Source: Flavobacterium sp. SLB02
Lineage (GTDB): Bacteria > Bacteroidota > Bacteroidia > Flavobacteriales > Flavobacteriaceae
NCBI RefSeq assembly: GCF_009664855.1
Contig: NZ_CP045928.1
Coordinates: 3,637,186 to 3,701,185, forward strand
Direction of reading: 5' to 3'
DNA: 64,000 nt
The notes under the pieces are model-generated. The model ran no database searches. It was not told where the DNA came from and worked only from the letters and a program-made list of their open reading frames with translations. The position numbers and the translations under genes are program-made. This document shows, one piece after another, positions 1 to 9,354 of the stretch. How positions within the stretch are numbered: the stretch's first letter is position 1; every line of letters begins with the position of its first letter.

Positions 1-1448
1 TCATTCGACACTTTCATTAGGAATTCGTAAGGTAAATGAACCCAGTCAGCCGTCATACCATCTGTTGATTCTACAGCTCTAAGCGCTACTACTTTTTCGT
101 ACGTACGCTCATCGCCCATCACACCAACACTGTTTACCGGAAGCAAAATTGCTCCAGCCTGCCAAACTTTGTCATATAGTCCCCAAGATTTTAATCCGTC
201 GATAAAAACCGCATCAACATCTTGAAGAATTTGAACTTTCTCCGGAGTAATATCCCCTAAAATTCTGATTGACAATCCTGGTCCAGGGAAAGGGTGTCTT
301 CCTAACAATTCAGGATCTATTCCTAAAGTAGCTCCAACTCTACGAACTTCGTCTTTAAACAACATTCTAAGTGGCTCTACAATTTTTAATTTCATATAAT
401 CCGGCAATCCACCTACATTATGGTGTGATTTAATCGTTGCCGATGGCCCTTTTACAGATACCGATTCGATTACGTCAGGATAAATAGTTCCTTGTGCCAG
501 CCATTTTACGTCTTCGATTAAGTGTGATTCATCATCAAAAACTTCGATAAATACACGACCAATAGTTTTACGTTTGGTTTCAGGATCACTAATTCCGGCC
601 AATTCGCTTAAGAAACGATCTCCGGCATCTACTCCTTTTACGTTCAATCCCATTCCTTTGTATTGATCTAATACATTTTGGAATTCGTTTTTACGAAGTA
701 AACCGTTATTTACGAAAATACAATATAAGTTTTTACCAATAGCCTGGTGCAATAAAACTGCTGCTACAGTAGAATCTACTCCGCCTGACAATCCTAAAAC
801 AACTTTATCATTTCCTAATTTCTCTTTCAATTCTCCCACCATTTCTTCTACGAAAGCATTTGGTGTAAAGTTTTGAGGAACATCAGCAATATCTACTAAA
901 AAGTTTTTTAGCATCTTTGATCCATCAGTAGAATGGAAAACTTCCGGGTGATACTGAATAGCATAAGTAGTTTCTCCTTCAATTTTGTAAGCCGCATATT
1001 CTACGTCGTGTGTACTTGCAAGCTTTACAGCATTTGTTGGTAAAGCCTTGATACTATCACTATGACTCATCCAAACCTGGCTGTTTTCTGAAACTCCGTT
1101 AAAGAAAGTTTCCCCTTCTTTAATATAAGATAAATTTGCTCTACCGTATTCTCTAGTGTTCGAAGCAGCAACTTCACCTCCACTAAAGTGGGCTAAATAC
1201 TGTGCTCCGTAACAAACTGCCAACATAGGTAGTTTGCCTCGAATTTGAGATAAATCAGGATGCGGAGCGTCTTCTGCACGAACAGAAAATGGGCTTCCTC
1301 CTAAAATTACGGCTTTATAAGGTGATAAATCACTAGGAAAGTGATTGTAAGGGAAAATTTCGCAGAATATATTTAATTCGCGAACTCTACGCGCAATAAG
1401 CTGTGTATATTGCGATCCGAAATCTAAAATAAGTACGTTGTGTTGCAT
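1..1448 (-). CDS. guaA: GMP synthase (glutamine-hydrolysing), C-terminus cut by window edge
   Basis: This enzyme converts XMP to GMP using glutamine and ATP, the last step of guanine nucleotide synthesis in the cytoplasm. The reading frame starts at the ATG at 1448 and is open to base 1. About 482 codons are present, so only some 25-30 C-terminal residues are missing. The N-terminal class I amidotransferase domain has the nucleophile near Cys79 (LAVCYGAQ) and the YHPE motif. The ATP pyrophosphatase P-loop reads SGGVDST, and the C-terminal part has [10 protein letters not shown], which is typical of the dimerisation domain. It points away from the next gene. Identification is secure. Confidence 0.97.
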   Translation of the reverse strand, partial: MQHNVLILDFGSQYTQLIARRVRELNIFCEIFPYNHFPSDLSPYKAVILGGSPFSVRAEDAPHPDLSQIRGKLPMLAVCYGAQYLAHFSGGEVAASNTREYGRANLSYIKEGETFFNGVSENSQVWMSHSDSIKALPTNAVKLASTHDVEYAAYKIEGETTYAIQYHPEVFHSTDGSKMLKNFLVDIADVPQNFTPNAFVEEMVGELKEKLGNDKVVLGLSGGVDSTVAAVLLHQAIGKNLYCIFVNNGLLRKNEFQNVLDQYKGMGLNVKGVDAGDRFLSELAGISDPETKRKTIGRVFIEVFDDESHLIEDVKWLAQGTIYPDVIESVSVKGPSATIKSHHNVGGLPDYMKLKIVEPLRMLFKDEVRRVGATLGIDPELLGRHPFPGPGLSIRILGDITPEKVQILQDVDAVFIDGLKSWGLYDKVWQAGAILLPVNSVGVMGDERTYEKVVALRAVESTDGMTADWVHLPYEFLMKVSN

Positions 1449-1634
1449 GCGCAAAAATACTTTTTATATTCGAATTTGAAAAATGGAATTTTGATTTTTT
1501 TCTAAAAAAGTTTCTGAGTTTTTTTTAAAGCATTTGAAATAGAAAAACTTAGTTACTCAGAAACTTAGCATCTTAGAAGCTTCCCAAAAAAATCCAACCT
1601 TCAAAAAACATCGTATTTAGATAAAACCATATTT

Positions 1635-2162
1635 ATGAAATCAAAACTAGTTGCCCTTTCTCTTTTTTTAGCTGTATTTTTAAGTTCATGCGATGCTGTA
1701 GATGATTTGTTGAGTTTTAATATTTCGAATTCTGCTTCGATAAAAATTCAAAGCAATTTGCCTATTAATTTGCCATCAGAAATCATCACGCCTGATGTTA
1801 CTACAAATTCTTCAGCTGAATTTAAAAACAACAAAACCAAAGCCGATTTAGTTAAGGATGTAAAAATTAGATCCCTTAAACTGACGATTTCTGATCCTTC
1901 AGATAAAACTTTTACATTTTTAAAGTCAATTCATTTGTACATCTCAACAACTGATTCTGATGAAATAGAATTGGCGTATCAGGACAATATCAACTCCACC
2001 AGCAATACTATCGATTTAATTTGTACCGATGCCAGGCTGGACCAATACATTAAAGCCGATAAATATAAAATCAGAACAAAAGTTACCTTAAAAGAAACCC
2101 TTACGAAAGATGTAACCGTTAAAGCTGATATGAAGTTTAGAGTGACGGCGGATCCTTTCTAA
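1635..2162 (+). CDS. Putative lipoprotein of unknown function
   Basis: The 175-residue product starts with a lipoprotein signal peptide, with lipobox LSSC and the acylated Cys near residue 19, so it is predicted to be anchored in a membrane facing the periplasm or cell surface. The mature part is rich in Ser, Thr, Asp and Lys and looks like an all-beta domain. I recognise no enzymatic motif or named family. It stands alone between guaA (opposite strand) and the poxB-like gene, with repeat-rich spacers on both sides. The ATG at 1635 is the only start that gives a complete signal peptide. Confidence 0.75.
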   Translation: MKSKLVALSLFLAVFLSSCDAVDDLLSFNISNSASIKIQSNLPINLPSEIITPDVTTNSSAEFKNNKTKADLVKDVKIRSLKLTISDPSDKTFTFLKSIHLYISTTDSDEIELAYQDNINSTSNTIDLICTDARLDQYIKADKYKIRTKVTLKETLTKDVTVKADMKFRVTADPF

Positions 2163-2466
2163 AAGTTGCTAAGATTCTCAGTTGCTAAGTTAAAAAAACT
2201 AGAATCTTAGACTTAAAAAAAGGTTCAAAGGTAAACGAGATCAAAAACTTGTTCCTTTGAACCTTTGTCGCTTTGTACCTTCAAAAAAAACTTAGCAACT
2301 TAGAACCTTAGTAACTTAATTTCTTTAAAAAATTTCCCTAAATTTATAAAACCATACCAAATCACTTTTACATCATAACCAAGTGTATCTTAAAATCTAA
2401 TCATTAAGAAAGTAAACCATAACCAATGTTTGTACTATCTGAATATTAATTTTAAAAATATAATCC
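2163..2466. repeat. Intergenic spacer with 'cttagcaactta' repeats
   Basis: No gene is visible in these 304 bases. They hold several copies of a short motif of the type 'cttagcaacttagaacctt' in both orientations (about 2163-2215 and 2288-2325), and a related run lies at 1548-1585. The copies can pair into a long imperfect hairpin downstream of the lipoprotein gene. Such degenerate repeats recur between genes in Flavobacterium. A role in transcript ends is inference. Confidence 0.5.
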
Positions 2467-4203
2467 ATGAGTAAAATAGTTGCAGAACAATTAGTTGACA
2501 TGTTGGTAGAGGCTGGAGTAAAACGCGTTTACGCAGTTACCGGCGATAGTTTAAATCATTTTAATGATGCGATACGCAGAAACGGAAAAATAAAATGGAT
2601 TCATGTTCGTCATGAAGAAGTTGGCGCCTATGCAGCAGCAGCCGAAGCCGAATTGGATGGTTTTGCCGTGTGCGCCGGAAGTTGCGGACCCGGACACGTT
2701 CATTTAATCAACGGGTTGTATGATGCGCACCGATCGCATGTTCCTTTATTAGCAATTGCATCGACAATAAATACTAGCGAAATGGGAATGGATTATTTCC
2801 AGGAAACCAACACCATCAAACTTTTCGACGATTGCAGCTATTACAATCAGATGATTATGACAGCTGAACAAGCTCCCCGAATCATACAAACTGCCATACA
2901 ACATGCTTTGGGCAAAAAAGGTGTTGCCGTTATTGGTTTACCCGGAGATGTTTCGGAATTAAAAGCAGTTGAAAGCAATATATCTACTCAGTTTTTTCAT
3001 TGCAATCCTGTCATCAGACCTTCTGATACTGAATTACAGCATTTAGCACAAGCGATCAATGAGAGTACCAAAATCACCTTATTCTGCGGAATTGGTGCTG
3101 AAAAAGCACACGATCAGGTGGTGCAATTATCGCAACATATCAAAGCTCCCGTAGGATATTCTTTCCGCGGAAAAATGAGTATTCAGCCTAATAATCCTAA
3201 TGAAATAGGAATGACGGGTTTACTTGGCCAGCCTTCTGCTTATCATAGCATGCACGAATCGCATTTGGTATTGCTGCTAGGAACTGATTTTCCATATGAT
3301 AAATTCATGCCGGGTGATAATAAAATCATCCAAATCGATACCAGCACAGAACGTTTAGGACGAAGAGCCAATCTGTATATGGGATTGTGCGGTGATGTTG
3401 CTGATACTATAGAAGCCTTATTACCTTTATTAGAAACCAAAACGGACGATAGTTTTTTACAAGCGCAGCTTAAATTATATGCCAGCGTAAAAGAAAACAT
3501 GAATATCTATATTAATGATAATGGCGGAGAAGATACAATTCAGCCGGAATATGTAGCACATATCATTGATAAACTGGCTACTAAAGATGCTATTTTTACC
3601 GTAGATACCGGTATGACCTGTGTTTGGGGAGCCCGTTTTATAAAAGGAACCGGAGAACGAAAAATGCTGGGTTCTTTCAATCATGGATCAATGGCCAATG
3701 CCATGCCAATGGCAATTGGAGCAGCTCTGGCGCATCCTGAAAGACAAGTTATTGCCATGTGTGGCGATGGTGGTATCTCAATGTTATTGGGCGATTTGGC
3801 AACCATTAAACAATATGATATTCCTATAAAAATTATAGTTTTCAATAATCGTGCTTTGGGAATGGTAAAACTCGAAATGGAAGTGACCGGCTTACCCGAT
3901 AATGAAACCGACATGGTCAATCCGGACTTTGGACTAATTGCTCAGGCAATGGGTTTTCAGGGTGTAAATGTACATAAACCCGAAGAAGTTGAGGGAGCAA
4001 TTGAAAACGCATTCCGACACAATGGCCCTGTTTTATTGAACATCTTCACCAACCCAAATGCTTTGGCAATGCCCCCAAAAGTAGAATGGGAACAAGTTGT
4101 AGGTATGGCAAAATCGATGACCCGATTAATGCTGGGCGGTAAAATGGATGAAGTTTTAGATACTATAAAATCCAATTACAAACACCTAAAAGAAGGCATC
4201 TAA
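2467..4203 (+). CDS. poxB: Thiamine-pyrophosphate-dependent pyruvate oxidase family protein (PoxB-like)
   Basis: The 578-residue protein resembles pyruvate:quinone oxidoreductase along its whole length. The family oxidatively decarboxylates pyruvate to acetate and CO2 using TPP and FAD and passes electrons to the quinone pool. The N-terminal TPP-pyrimidine domain has VTGDSLN and the catalytic glutamate context RHEEVGAYAA, followed by CAGSCGPG as in E. coli PoxB. The central domain is FAD-binding. The C-terminal domain has the TPP-Mg motif GDGG with NN about 30 residues later (MCGDGG...VFNN). Length matches PoxB (572). Whether it docks on the membrane as in E. coli cannot be read from the sequence. 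Acetolactate synthase is a less likely alternative. Confidence 0.88.
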   Translation: MSKIVAEQLVDMLVEAGVKRVYAVTGDSLNHFNDAIRRNGKIKWIHVRHEEVGAYAAAAEAELDGFAVCAGSCGPGHVHLINGLYDAHRSHVPLLAIASTINTSEMGMDYFQETNTIKLFDDCSYYNQMIMTAEQAPRIIQTAIQHALGKKGVAVIGLPGDVSELKAVESNISTQFFHCNPVIRPSDTELQHLAQAINESTKITLFCGIGAEKAHDQVVQLSQHIKAPVGYSFRGKMSIQPNNPNEIGMTGLLGQPSAYHSMHESHLVLLLGTDFPYDKFMPGDNKIIQIDTSTERLGRRANLYMGLCGDVADTIEALLPLLETKTDDSFLQAQLKLYASVKENMNIYINDNGGEDTIQPEYVAHIIDKLATKDAIFTVDTGMTCVWGARFIKGTGERKMLGSFNHGSMANAMPMAIGAALAHPERQVIAMCGDGGISMLLGDLATIKQYDIPIKIIVFNNRALGMVKLEMEVTGLPDNETDMVNPDFGLIAQAMGFQGVNVHKPEEVEGAIENAFRHNGPVLLNIFTNPNALAMPPKVEWEQVVGMAKSMTRLMLGGKMDEVLDTIKSNYKHLKEGI

Positions 4204-4359
4204 ACTGATTTTAAACATAATAAAACACTAATTGCACTTATTTGCACTAATGCACTTTGTAAAATTAATTTCGCAAATTAAATTACTCATTAAAAATTTG
4301 TGCCAATTCGTGCAATTCGTGTTCATACAGCTTAAGGTCGAATAAAAGAAATACATTTT

Positions 4360-5631
4360 ATGGACATCAATACAAATAAATCATATACTAAATATTACAT
4401 TATTGCATGGGTATTTGGTTTGCTTTTCTATTTTTTAGATTATGTTATACGCTCCTCTCCGGCAGTAATGCTTCCGGAACTTGCACAGAGTTTTTCTGTA
4501 AAAGAGATTCGATTGGTGACAATTATAGGAACTTATTACTATACTTATTCTACCTGCAGTTTAATCGCAGGAATTGCCCTGGATCGATTTGGAGCAAAAT
4601 ATTCGCTCTTTACCGGAGCTCTTATTTTAGGAATTGGCTGTTTGTTATTTATGATCTCGAGTCAGTTTAGCGGAGTGGTTGGCCGATTGTTTCAGGGTGC
4701 CGGATGTGCCTTCGCTTTTCCGGGTTGTGTGTATTTGGCCAGTAAAGGATTCTCAGCAAAATCATTGGCAACTGCCATTGGTTTTACTCAATGTTTAGGA
4801 ATGCTTGGCGGTTCGGCAGGACAATTTGTTGTAGGTCCGCTAATAGAAAAAGGAATGGACATTAATACATTTTGGCTTTCTATCGGAATTTTTACTATAA
4901 TCGTTGCTTTTGGACTTTGGTTTATAACTCCGGCACACATAGTTGAGAAAAAGGCCGAAACTATCGTAAAAAAACAAAGCTTACTTGATCCTTATAAAAT
5001 TGTTTTTAGCAATCCTCAATCTTGGTTATGCGGAATCGTTTCAGGATTATTATTTGCTCCTACTACGATATTTGCTATGACTTGGGCAGTTGATTTTTTT
5101 CAGAAAGATCGTGCTTTCGACTTTCATAGTGCAACAATTTCGAGTGCGATGGTTGCTTTTGGCTGGGTATTTGGCTGTCCGTTATTAGGATTTATTACAG
5201 ATAAAATAAATAAGCGCAAACCAGTTTTAATATTTGGAGCGTTATTTATGATTTTGAGCCTGATTCAGTTATTGTATTTCCCCGATTTACTTCCTGCGAA
5301 AATCAGTATGTTTTTGCTGGGCGTTGGTTCTGGTGCTGCCATGATTCCGTATTCTATAATTAAAGAAGCGAATCCTGACAATGTAAAAGGAAGTGCTACA
5401 GGAGCCATTAATTTTATAACTTTTGGAGTAACAACGCTTTTAAGTCCATTATTCAGTCGTTTATTTGGGCAAACGCTAAATGACGCTAATGATAAAATGA
5501 TACATTTTCAACAAGCAGGTTTATTCTGGATAGTTGGAATTTCTATAGCAATTCTGGTTAGCTTTCTATTAAAAGAAACTGGTGAGGGAAAAACCTTTAA
5601 TAATGCCGAACTGCAAAAGAATCAAATATAA
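4360..5631 (+). CDS. MFS transporter
   Basis: This 423-residue protein has about 12 predicted membrane helices and the layout of the major facilitator superfamily, with two six-helix halves separated by a charged loop near residues 200-215. A signature of the A-motif type, GIALDRFGAKYS, follows the second helix and DKINKRKP occupies the equivalent loop of the second half. The closest class appears to be the anion/sugar-phosphate-like MFS proteins, but the substrate cannot be inferred. It follows the poxB-like gene by about 155 bases that contain the 'gtgcaattcgtg' repeat, so it probably has its own promoter. Confidence 0.85.
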   Translation: MDINTNKSYTKYYIIAWVFGLLFYFLDYVIRSSPAVMLPELAQSFSVKEIRLVTIIGTYYYTYSTCSLIAGIALDRFGAKYSLFTGALILGIGCLLFMISSQFSGVVGRLFQGAGCAFAFPGCVYLASKGFSAKSLATAIGFTQCLGMLGGSAGQFVVGPLIEKGMDINTFWLSIGIFTIIVAFGLWFITPAHIVEKKAETIVKKQSLLDPYKIVFSNPQSWLCGIVSGLLFAPTTIFAMTWAVDFFQKDRAFDFHSATISSAMVAFGWVFGCPLLGFITDKINKRKPVLIFGALFMILSLIQLLYFPDLLPAKISMFLLGVGSGAAMIPYSIIKEANPDNVKGSATGAINFITFGVTTLLSPLFSRLFGQTLNDANDKMIHFQQAGLFWIVGISIAILVSFLLKETGEGKTFNNAELQKNQI

Positions 5632-5676
5632 AAATAAAGAAAACAGAATAAGATGCCGCAAAACTATCGTTGTGTC

Positions 5677-6393
5677 TTATTCTTCCTTTGTAACTACTAT
5701 CGAAGCTTTAAAGCCTGCTGCAAGATTATCCCAGTAGTCATTCGTAACCAATTGACCTTTATCATCATAAACACGAATTTCAGCTGTATTTCCTCCTAAA
5801 CTACCAATGTTTAACGCTTCAAAATCAAGCTTATTAAAACCATTGACAAGATCAATTTTTACATCTTTAAAATTACCCTCTAAAAATACCTGATCTTTAA
5901 TCACCTGATCATTAGAAGATACCTTTACCAGGTCGCCATCGATCGCACCAAAATCTCTCAGTTTTACAATAAAATATTTCGATTTTGTCCTAAAATCTCC
6001 CAGCGAAATATTCTTTCTCACTAGTTGCCCGCGGCCTTCTTTTAGTCCGGCATCTCTTAAAGCTTTATCCAGATCTTTTTCCATTTTAGGCACATAACGA
6101 TCTCCCGGATTGGCAAAATCAGTTTCGGTAGACATCGTAAATTTACTTTTCTCTGCACCTACCTGCAATTGCGATTTTGGTGTAATACTGGTATTATCAA
6201 AAACGTTTGGCGTTTTAATACTTGGTATATCCATAGGATTAGCCTGAGGATCTTTAACCTCTGGCAATGGAGTCTTCTTTGGCTTTGCACCAAATTTAGG
6301 TGCTGCAATAGGTCTGTATTTTGTACCAAATTCAGTCTGGGCTGAAACAGTGACAGCGGTAAAAAATAATATGAAAAATAAGATGTGCTTCAT
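5677..6393 (-). CDS. Secreted protein of unknown function
   Basis: The 238-residue product has a cleavable signal peptide ending at VSAQ, so it is exported to the periplasm or outer surface. The N-terminal 60 residues are proline- and lysine-rich and low in complexity. The C-terminal 100 residues look like a compact beta domain with several hydrophobic strands (VDLVNGFNKLDFEALNIG). I do not recognise the family; it is of a type seen as a conserved hypothetical in Flavobacteria. It converges with the MFS gene, with only 45 bases between the stops. Confidence 0.72.
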   Translation of the reverse strand: MKHILFFILFFTAVTVSAQTEFGTKYRPIAAPKFGAKPKKTPLPEVKDPQANPMDIPSIKTPNVFDNTSITPKSQLQVGAEKSKFTMSTETDFANPGDRYVPKMEKDLDKALRDAGLKEGRGQLVRKNISLGDFRTKSKYFIVKLRDFGAIDGDLVKVSSNDQVIKDQVFLEGNFKDVKIDLVNGFNKLDFEALNIGSLGGNTAEIRVYDDKGQLVTNDYWDNLAAGFKASIVVTKEE

Positions 6394-6617
6394 TGAGAAA
6401 GTATTATCGAATCGGCTTTTAAAAATTTTATAAGATCAAAGCATAGCATCACAAAAATAGTATAATTTAGTTAGGCACTACAACTTTAAGACTATTATAA
6501 CAATATATTAGGCTAATTTTTGGAAAGCAAAAAACCTGCCAAAACTGTAAAAAACCGATTTGTTTTAAAAAAAAATCGGTCAAAACACTGTTAGAATAAA
6601 TTATTTTCATTTTAATG

Positions 6618-7037
6618 CTATTTATTTTTAATAATAACAGCAGTCAATGTTGAAAGATCTAAAGTTTTTACTTCACTATAATCAAGAAAAGTTAATCCAC
6701 AGAAAGTAATTCCTGCGTCAATATAATCCATACTCACAATATCCTGAAATGTCTCTCCATCGGTACCTTTAACAGTAAACTTTACAGAAAAAGAACCTTG
6801 CGTATAATCATTATATGCATCTTTTGAAATATTTTTTAAGTCGTATGTAATCATTAAACCAACAGTTGCAGCCACTTCTTTCTTTGTAATGGTTAGTGAA
6901 AAATTTACTGGATTAAATGCAGTACCTGATGATGCATCATCATTATAACTACCTGAACTACAACTTGTTATTGAAATTGACATAAAGATCAAAAGCGCAA
7001 AGCTAAAGGTTGATTTTAAAAAAGATAATTTCTTCAT
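6618..7037 (-). CDS. Small putative lipoprotein
   Basis: A 139-residue product with a lipoprotein signal (hydrophobic stretch then ISITSC, acylated Cys near residue 26) followed by a Ser/Gly/Asp-rich linker and a predicted beta domain of about 100 residues. No catalytic motif is visible and no named family is recognised. It is monocistronic. The 225 bases separating it from the 5677-6393 gene contain an imperfect inverted repeat around 6535-6590 (aaccgattt / aaaatcggt) that may act as its terminator. Confidence 0.7.
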   Translation of the reverse strand: MKKLSFLKSTFSFALLIFMSISITSCSSGSYNDDASSGTAFNPVNFSLTITKKEVAATVGLMITYDLKNISKDAYNDYTQGSFSVKFTVKGTDGETFQDIVSMDYIDAGITFCGLTFLDYSEVKTLDLSTLTAVIIKNK

Positions 7038-7273
7038 AATTCAAAGATTAAAAGGTTAGTTCTTATATATATTTGTAAGTTTATTTTTTCAATTATATAG
7101 AAAGTATTTACAAAAACCCTATTTAATAGTAAGATTTAAATTAAATAAATTAAATTTTCTTTCACATTTCTTAAAATACTATTATTAAGATGAAATTGAT
7201 CTTTTTACTTTGACAATTAATAAGTTATGACTAACTTCAAGATTTTAATTTACCTTTATAAAAATACAAGCAA

Positions 7274-8197
7274 ATGGACTACATTGACTATTATAAAGTA
7301 TTAGATATCACAAAATCGGCCACTGAAGCCGAAATTAAGAAGGCTTATCGAAAATTAGCCCGAAAATATCATCCTGATTTGAATCCGAATGATAAAGAGG
7401 CTGAAAAAAAATTCAAGGAAATCAATGAGGCAAACGAAGTTTTAAGCAATTCTGAAAACCGTAAAAAATACGACAAGTACGGGAAAGACTGGAAACATGC
7501 TGATGAATTTGAAAAAGCCGGTTACGATCCTAACCAACAACAATATTCCAGACAACAGCAAAGCGGCAATCAAAGCTATTCTGATTTTGGCGGAGGAGAT
7601 TTCTCAGGAAGTGATTTTTCTGATTTCTTCAATTCTATGTACGGTTCAGGTGGAAGAAGCTCCAGAGGGCAAGCCAAATACAGAGGACAGGATTTTAATG
7701 CCGAATTACAGCTTGACTTAGCTTCTGCTTATACCACGCACAAACAAAATCTGACGGTAAATGGCAAAAATATCCGAATTACAATTCCGGCCGGAGTCGA
7801 AAACGGACAAATTATAAAAATCCCTAATCATGGCGCTCCCGGAGCAAATGATGGACCAAATGGTGATTTGTATATTACTTTTTTAATTGATAATAATTCA
7901 GATTTTAAACGCGAAGGCAATAACTTATATGCCGATGTTGACCTTGATTTATACACAGCCATTTTAGGTGGAGAAATCTATGTAAACACTTTTGACGGAA
8001 AAGTAAAAATAAAAGTAGCTCCGGAAACACAACCCGGAACAAAAGTAAAACTAAAAGGAAAAGGCTTTCCGGTGTATAAAAAAGACAATCAGTTTGGTGA
8101 TTTATACATTACCTATACTTTAAAACTTCCGACCAAATTATCGGCAAAAGAAAAAGAATTATTCGAAGAATTAGCTAAATTAAGAAATCATGAATAG
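7274..8197 (+). CDS. cbpA: DnaJ-type co-chaperone (CbpA-like)
   Basis: This 307-residue J-domain protein stimulates DnaK ATPase and delivers unfolded clients. The J domain occupies residues 3-68 with the essential HPD motif (YHPDLNPND). A Gly/Ser/Gln-rich linker follows (about 75-135), then the two-lobed C-terminal substrate-binding domain (about 140-300). There is no cysteine-rich zinc-finger domain, which separates it from DnaJ and makes it CbpA-type. Its stop overlaps the next gene by 8 bases, and that gene is a CbpM-like modulator, the usual partner. Confidence 0.93.
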   Translation: MDYIDYYKVLDITKSATEAEIKKAYRKLARKYHPDLNPNDKEAEKKFKEINEANEVLSNSENRKKYDKYGKDWKHADEFEKAGYDPNQQQYSRQQQSGNQSYSDFGGGDFSGSDFSDFFNSMYGSGGRSSRGQAKYRGQDFNAELQLDLASAYTTHKQNLTVNGKNIRITIPAGVENGQIIKIPNHGAPGANDGPNGDLYITFLIDNNSDFKREGNNLYADVDLDLYTAILGGEIYVNTFDGKVKIKVAPETQPGTKVKLKGKGFPVYKKDNQFGDLYITYTLKLPTKLSAKEKELFEELAKLRNHE

Positions 8198-8495
8198 TAA
8201 AAACTTAATTCAAATAAAACAATTTTGTATGTATCACGAAATTGAAAACACTTTTATAACGGAGCTTCATAATTATGGTTTGGTGAAAATTATTTTTCTG
8301 GAAGAAGACGAATATTTACAACCGGAACAATTACCCGCCGTAGAAAAAATGATTCGTCTGCATTATGATCTAAAAATCAATTTAGAGGGTATTGATGTCA
8401 TTGCAAATCTTTTGGACAAAATCGAAGTATTGCAGCAAAATCTTACTGTAACTCAAAATAAACTTCGCCTTTACGAACAGCATCAAATTGAGTAA
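8190..8495 (+). CDS. cbpM: Chaperone modulator, CbpM/MerR-like
   Basis: The 101-residue product is of the size and type of CbpM, which binds the J domain of CbpA and inhibits it. The N-terminal half has the MerR-like fold features seen in CbpM (helical segment, then [20 protein letters not shown]), and the C-terminal 35 residues form a heptad-rich helix suited to a coiled coil. The ATG at 8190 lies inside the end of cbpA, an 8-base overlap that implies translational coupling and roughly balanced synthesis. The assignment depends on context plus resemblance. Confidence 0.85.
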   Translation: MNSKNLIQIKQFCMYHEIENTFITELHNYGLVKIIFLEEDEYLQPEQLPAVEKMIRLHYDLKINLEGIDVIANLLDKIEVLQQNLTVTQNKLRLYEQHQIE

Positions 8496-8823
8496 GTTTT
8501 TTTTTGCCACAGATTAAAATGATTGTAATGATTATTTAATTACTGCCACGAATTACACTAATTCTCACTAATTTTAATTCACTTAATTTATAAAATTCAT
8601 GACAAAAAAATATCTACAGCATTAATCATTTTAATCCGTGAAATCTGTGGCAAAAGAAAAAGAAGATCTACTCCTCAAAATATCACAAAAAAAGAAAGAT
8701 ATAAGAAATGATTTCAACTCCATAATACTCTTTTTCATCTGCATATTTTATAAATTGCAACGAAATTAACTAACCGGAATTTGATTTTAAATCGAAAAAA
8801 CAAATTCAATAAAATTAGAAGAA
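8496..8823. repeat. Spacer with long imperfect inverted repeat
   Basis: No gene is seen. About 8503-8530 reads 'tttgccacagattaaaatga' and 8625-8655 carries its inverted partner ending 'gaaatctgtggcaaaag', so the transcript of cbpM could end in a hairpin about 150 bases long. The segment between holds the related 'gccacgaattacactaattc' motif. This is one copy of an interspersed repeat family found elsewhere in the window (4235-4325, 9215-9350, 42350-42560, 44830-44925). Confidence 0.6.
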
Positions 8824-9207
8824 ATGAAAAGAGAAAACATCTTAACAGGATCACCTTGGGAAGACAAAATGGGATATTGCCGTGCAGTACGAATTGGTAA
8901 TATTATTGAAGTTTCAGGAACTGTGGCTATTGTTGATGGTGAAAAAGTAAAAGCCGATGATGCTTATGCTCAAACCTATAACATCCTGGAACGTGTTGAA
9001 AAAGTTTTGGAAGATTTGAATGTTGGAATGAAAGACGTAATTAGAACGCGTATTTTCACTACTGACATTTCTACTTTTGAAGAAGTAGCAAGAGCTCACG
9101 CTTCATTTTTTAAAGATGTAAAACCTACAACAGGTTTTTATGAAATCAGTAAACTCGTTGCACCAGAATATTTAGTTGAAATTGAATTTACAGCTGTTGT
9201 GCAGTAA
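8824..9207 (+). CDS. RidA family enamine/imine deaminase
   Basis: The 127-residue protein belongs to the YjgF/YER057c/UK114 (RidA) family, which hydrolyses reactive enamine or imine intermediates such as 2-aminoacrylate. The family forms trimers. The conserved arginine that contacts the substrate carboxylate lies in VIRTRIFTTD near residue 74, and the C-terminal strand YLVEIEFTAVV carries the usual glutamate. Length is typical. It is closer to the YjgH-type subgroup than to archetypal RidA, so the substrate is uncertain. It is monocistronic between two repeat-filled spacers. Confidence 0.9.
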   Translation: MKRENILTGSPWEDKMGYCRAVRIGNIIEVSGTVAIVDGEKVKADDAYAQTYNILERVEKVLEDLNVGMKDVIRTRIFTTDISTFEEVARAHASFFKDVKPTTGFYEISKLVAPEYLVEIEFTAVVQ

Positions 9208-9214
9208 TATTTTT

Positions 9215-9350
9215 TTAGCCACGAATTTCACTAATTTTCGCAAATTATTTTTTTGCCACAGATTAGAAAGATTTAAAAGATTATTTTTGATCACAAATTT
9301 TAAAATTTAAAATTCGTGATAATTCGTGAAATTCGTGGCAAAAAACTAAA
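9215..9350. repeat. Interspersed 'gccacgaatttc / gaaattcgtggc' inverted repeat
   Basis: The arms 'gccacgaatttcactaattt' (about 9220) and 'gtgaaattcgtggcaaaa' (about 9327-9345) form a long imperfect hairpin between the RidA and CLC genes. The right arm can be read as an in-frame extension of the CLC gene from a GTG at 9316, but that sequence is repeat, not protein. No fluoride riboswitch of the crcB-motif type could be recognised here. Confidence 0.6.
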
Positions 9351-9354
9351 TTTA

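Noticed and set aside
3243..4175. Several minus-strand frames inside the pyruvate oxidase gene
   Set aside because: They are shadows of a well-conserved enzyme gene and show no independent features.
9316..9354. GTG-initiated N-terminal extension of the CLC gene
   Set aside because: The codons are the 'gtgataattcgtgaaattcg' interspersed repeat. The ATG at 9355 starts directly before conserved sequence.
9208..9354. Fluoride riboswitch upstream of the CLC-F-like gene
   Set aside because: The characteristic GG-rich pseudoknot motif could not be recognised; the spacer is filled with repeat sequence.
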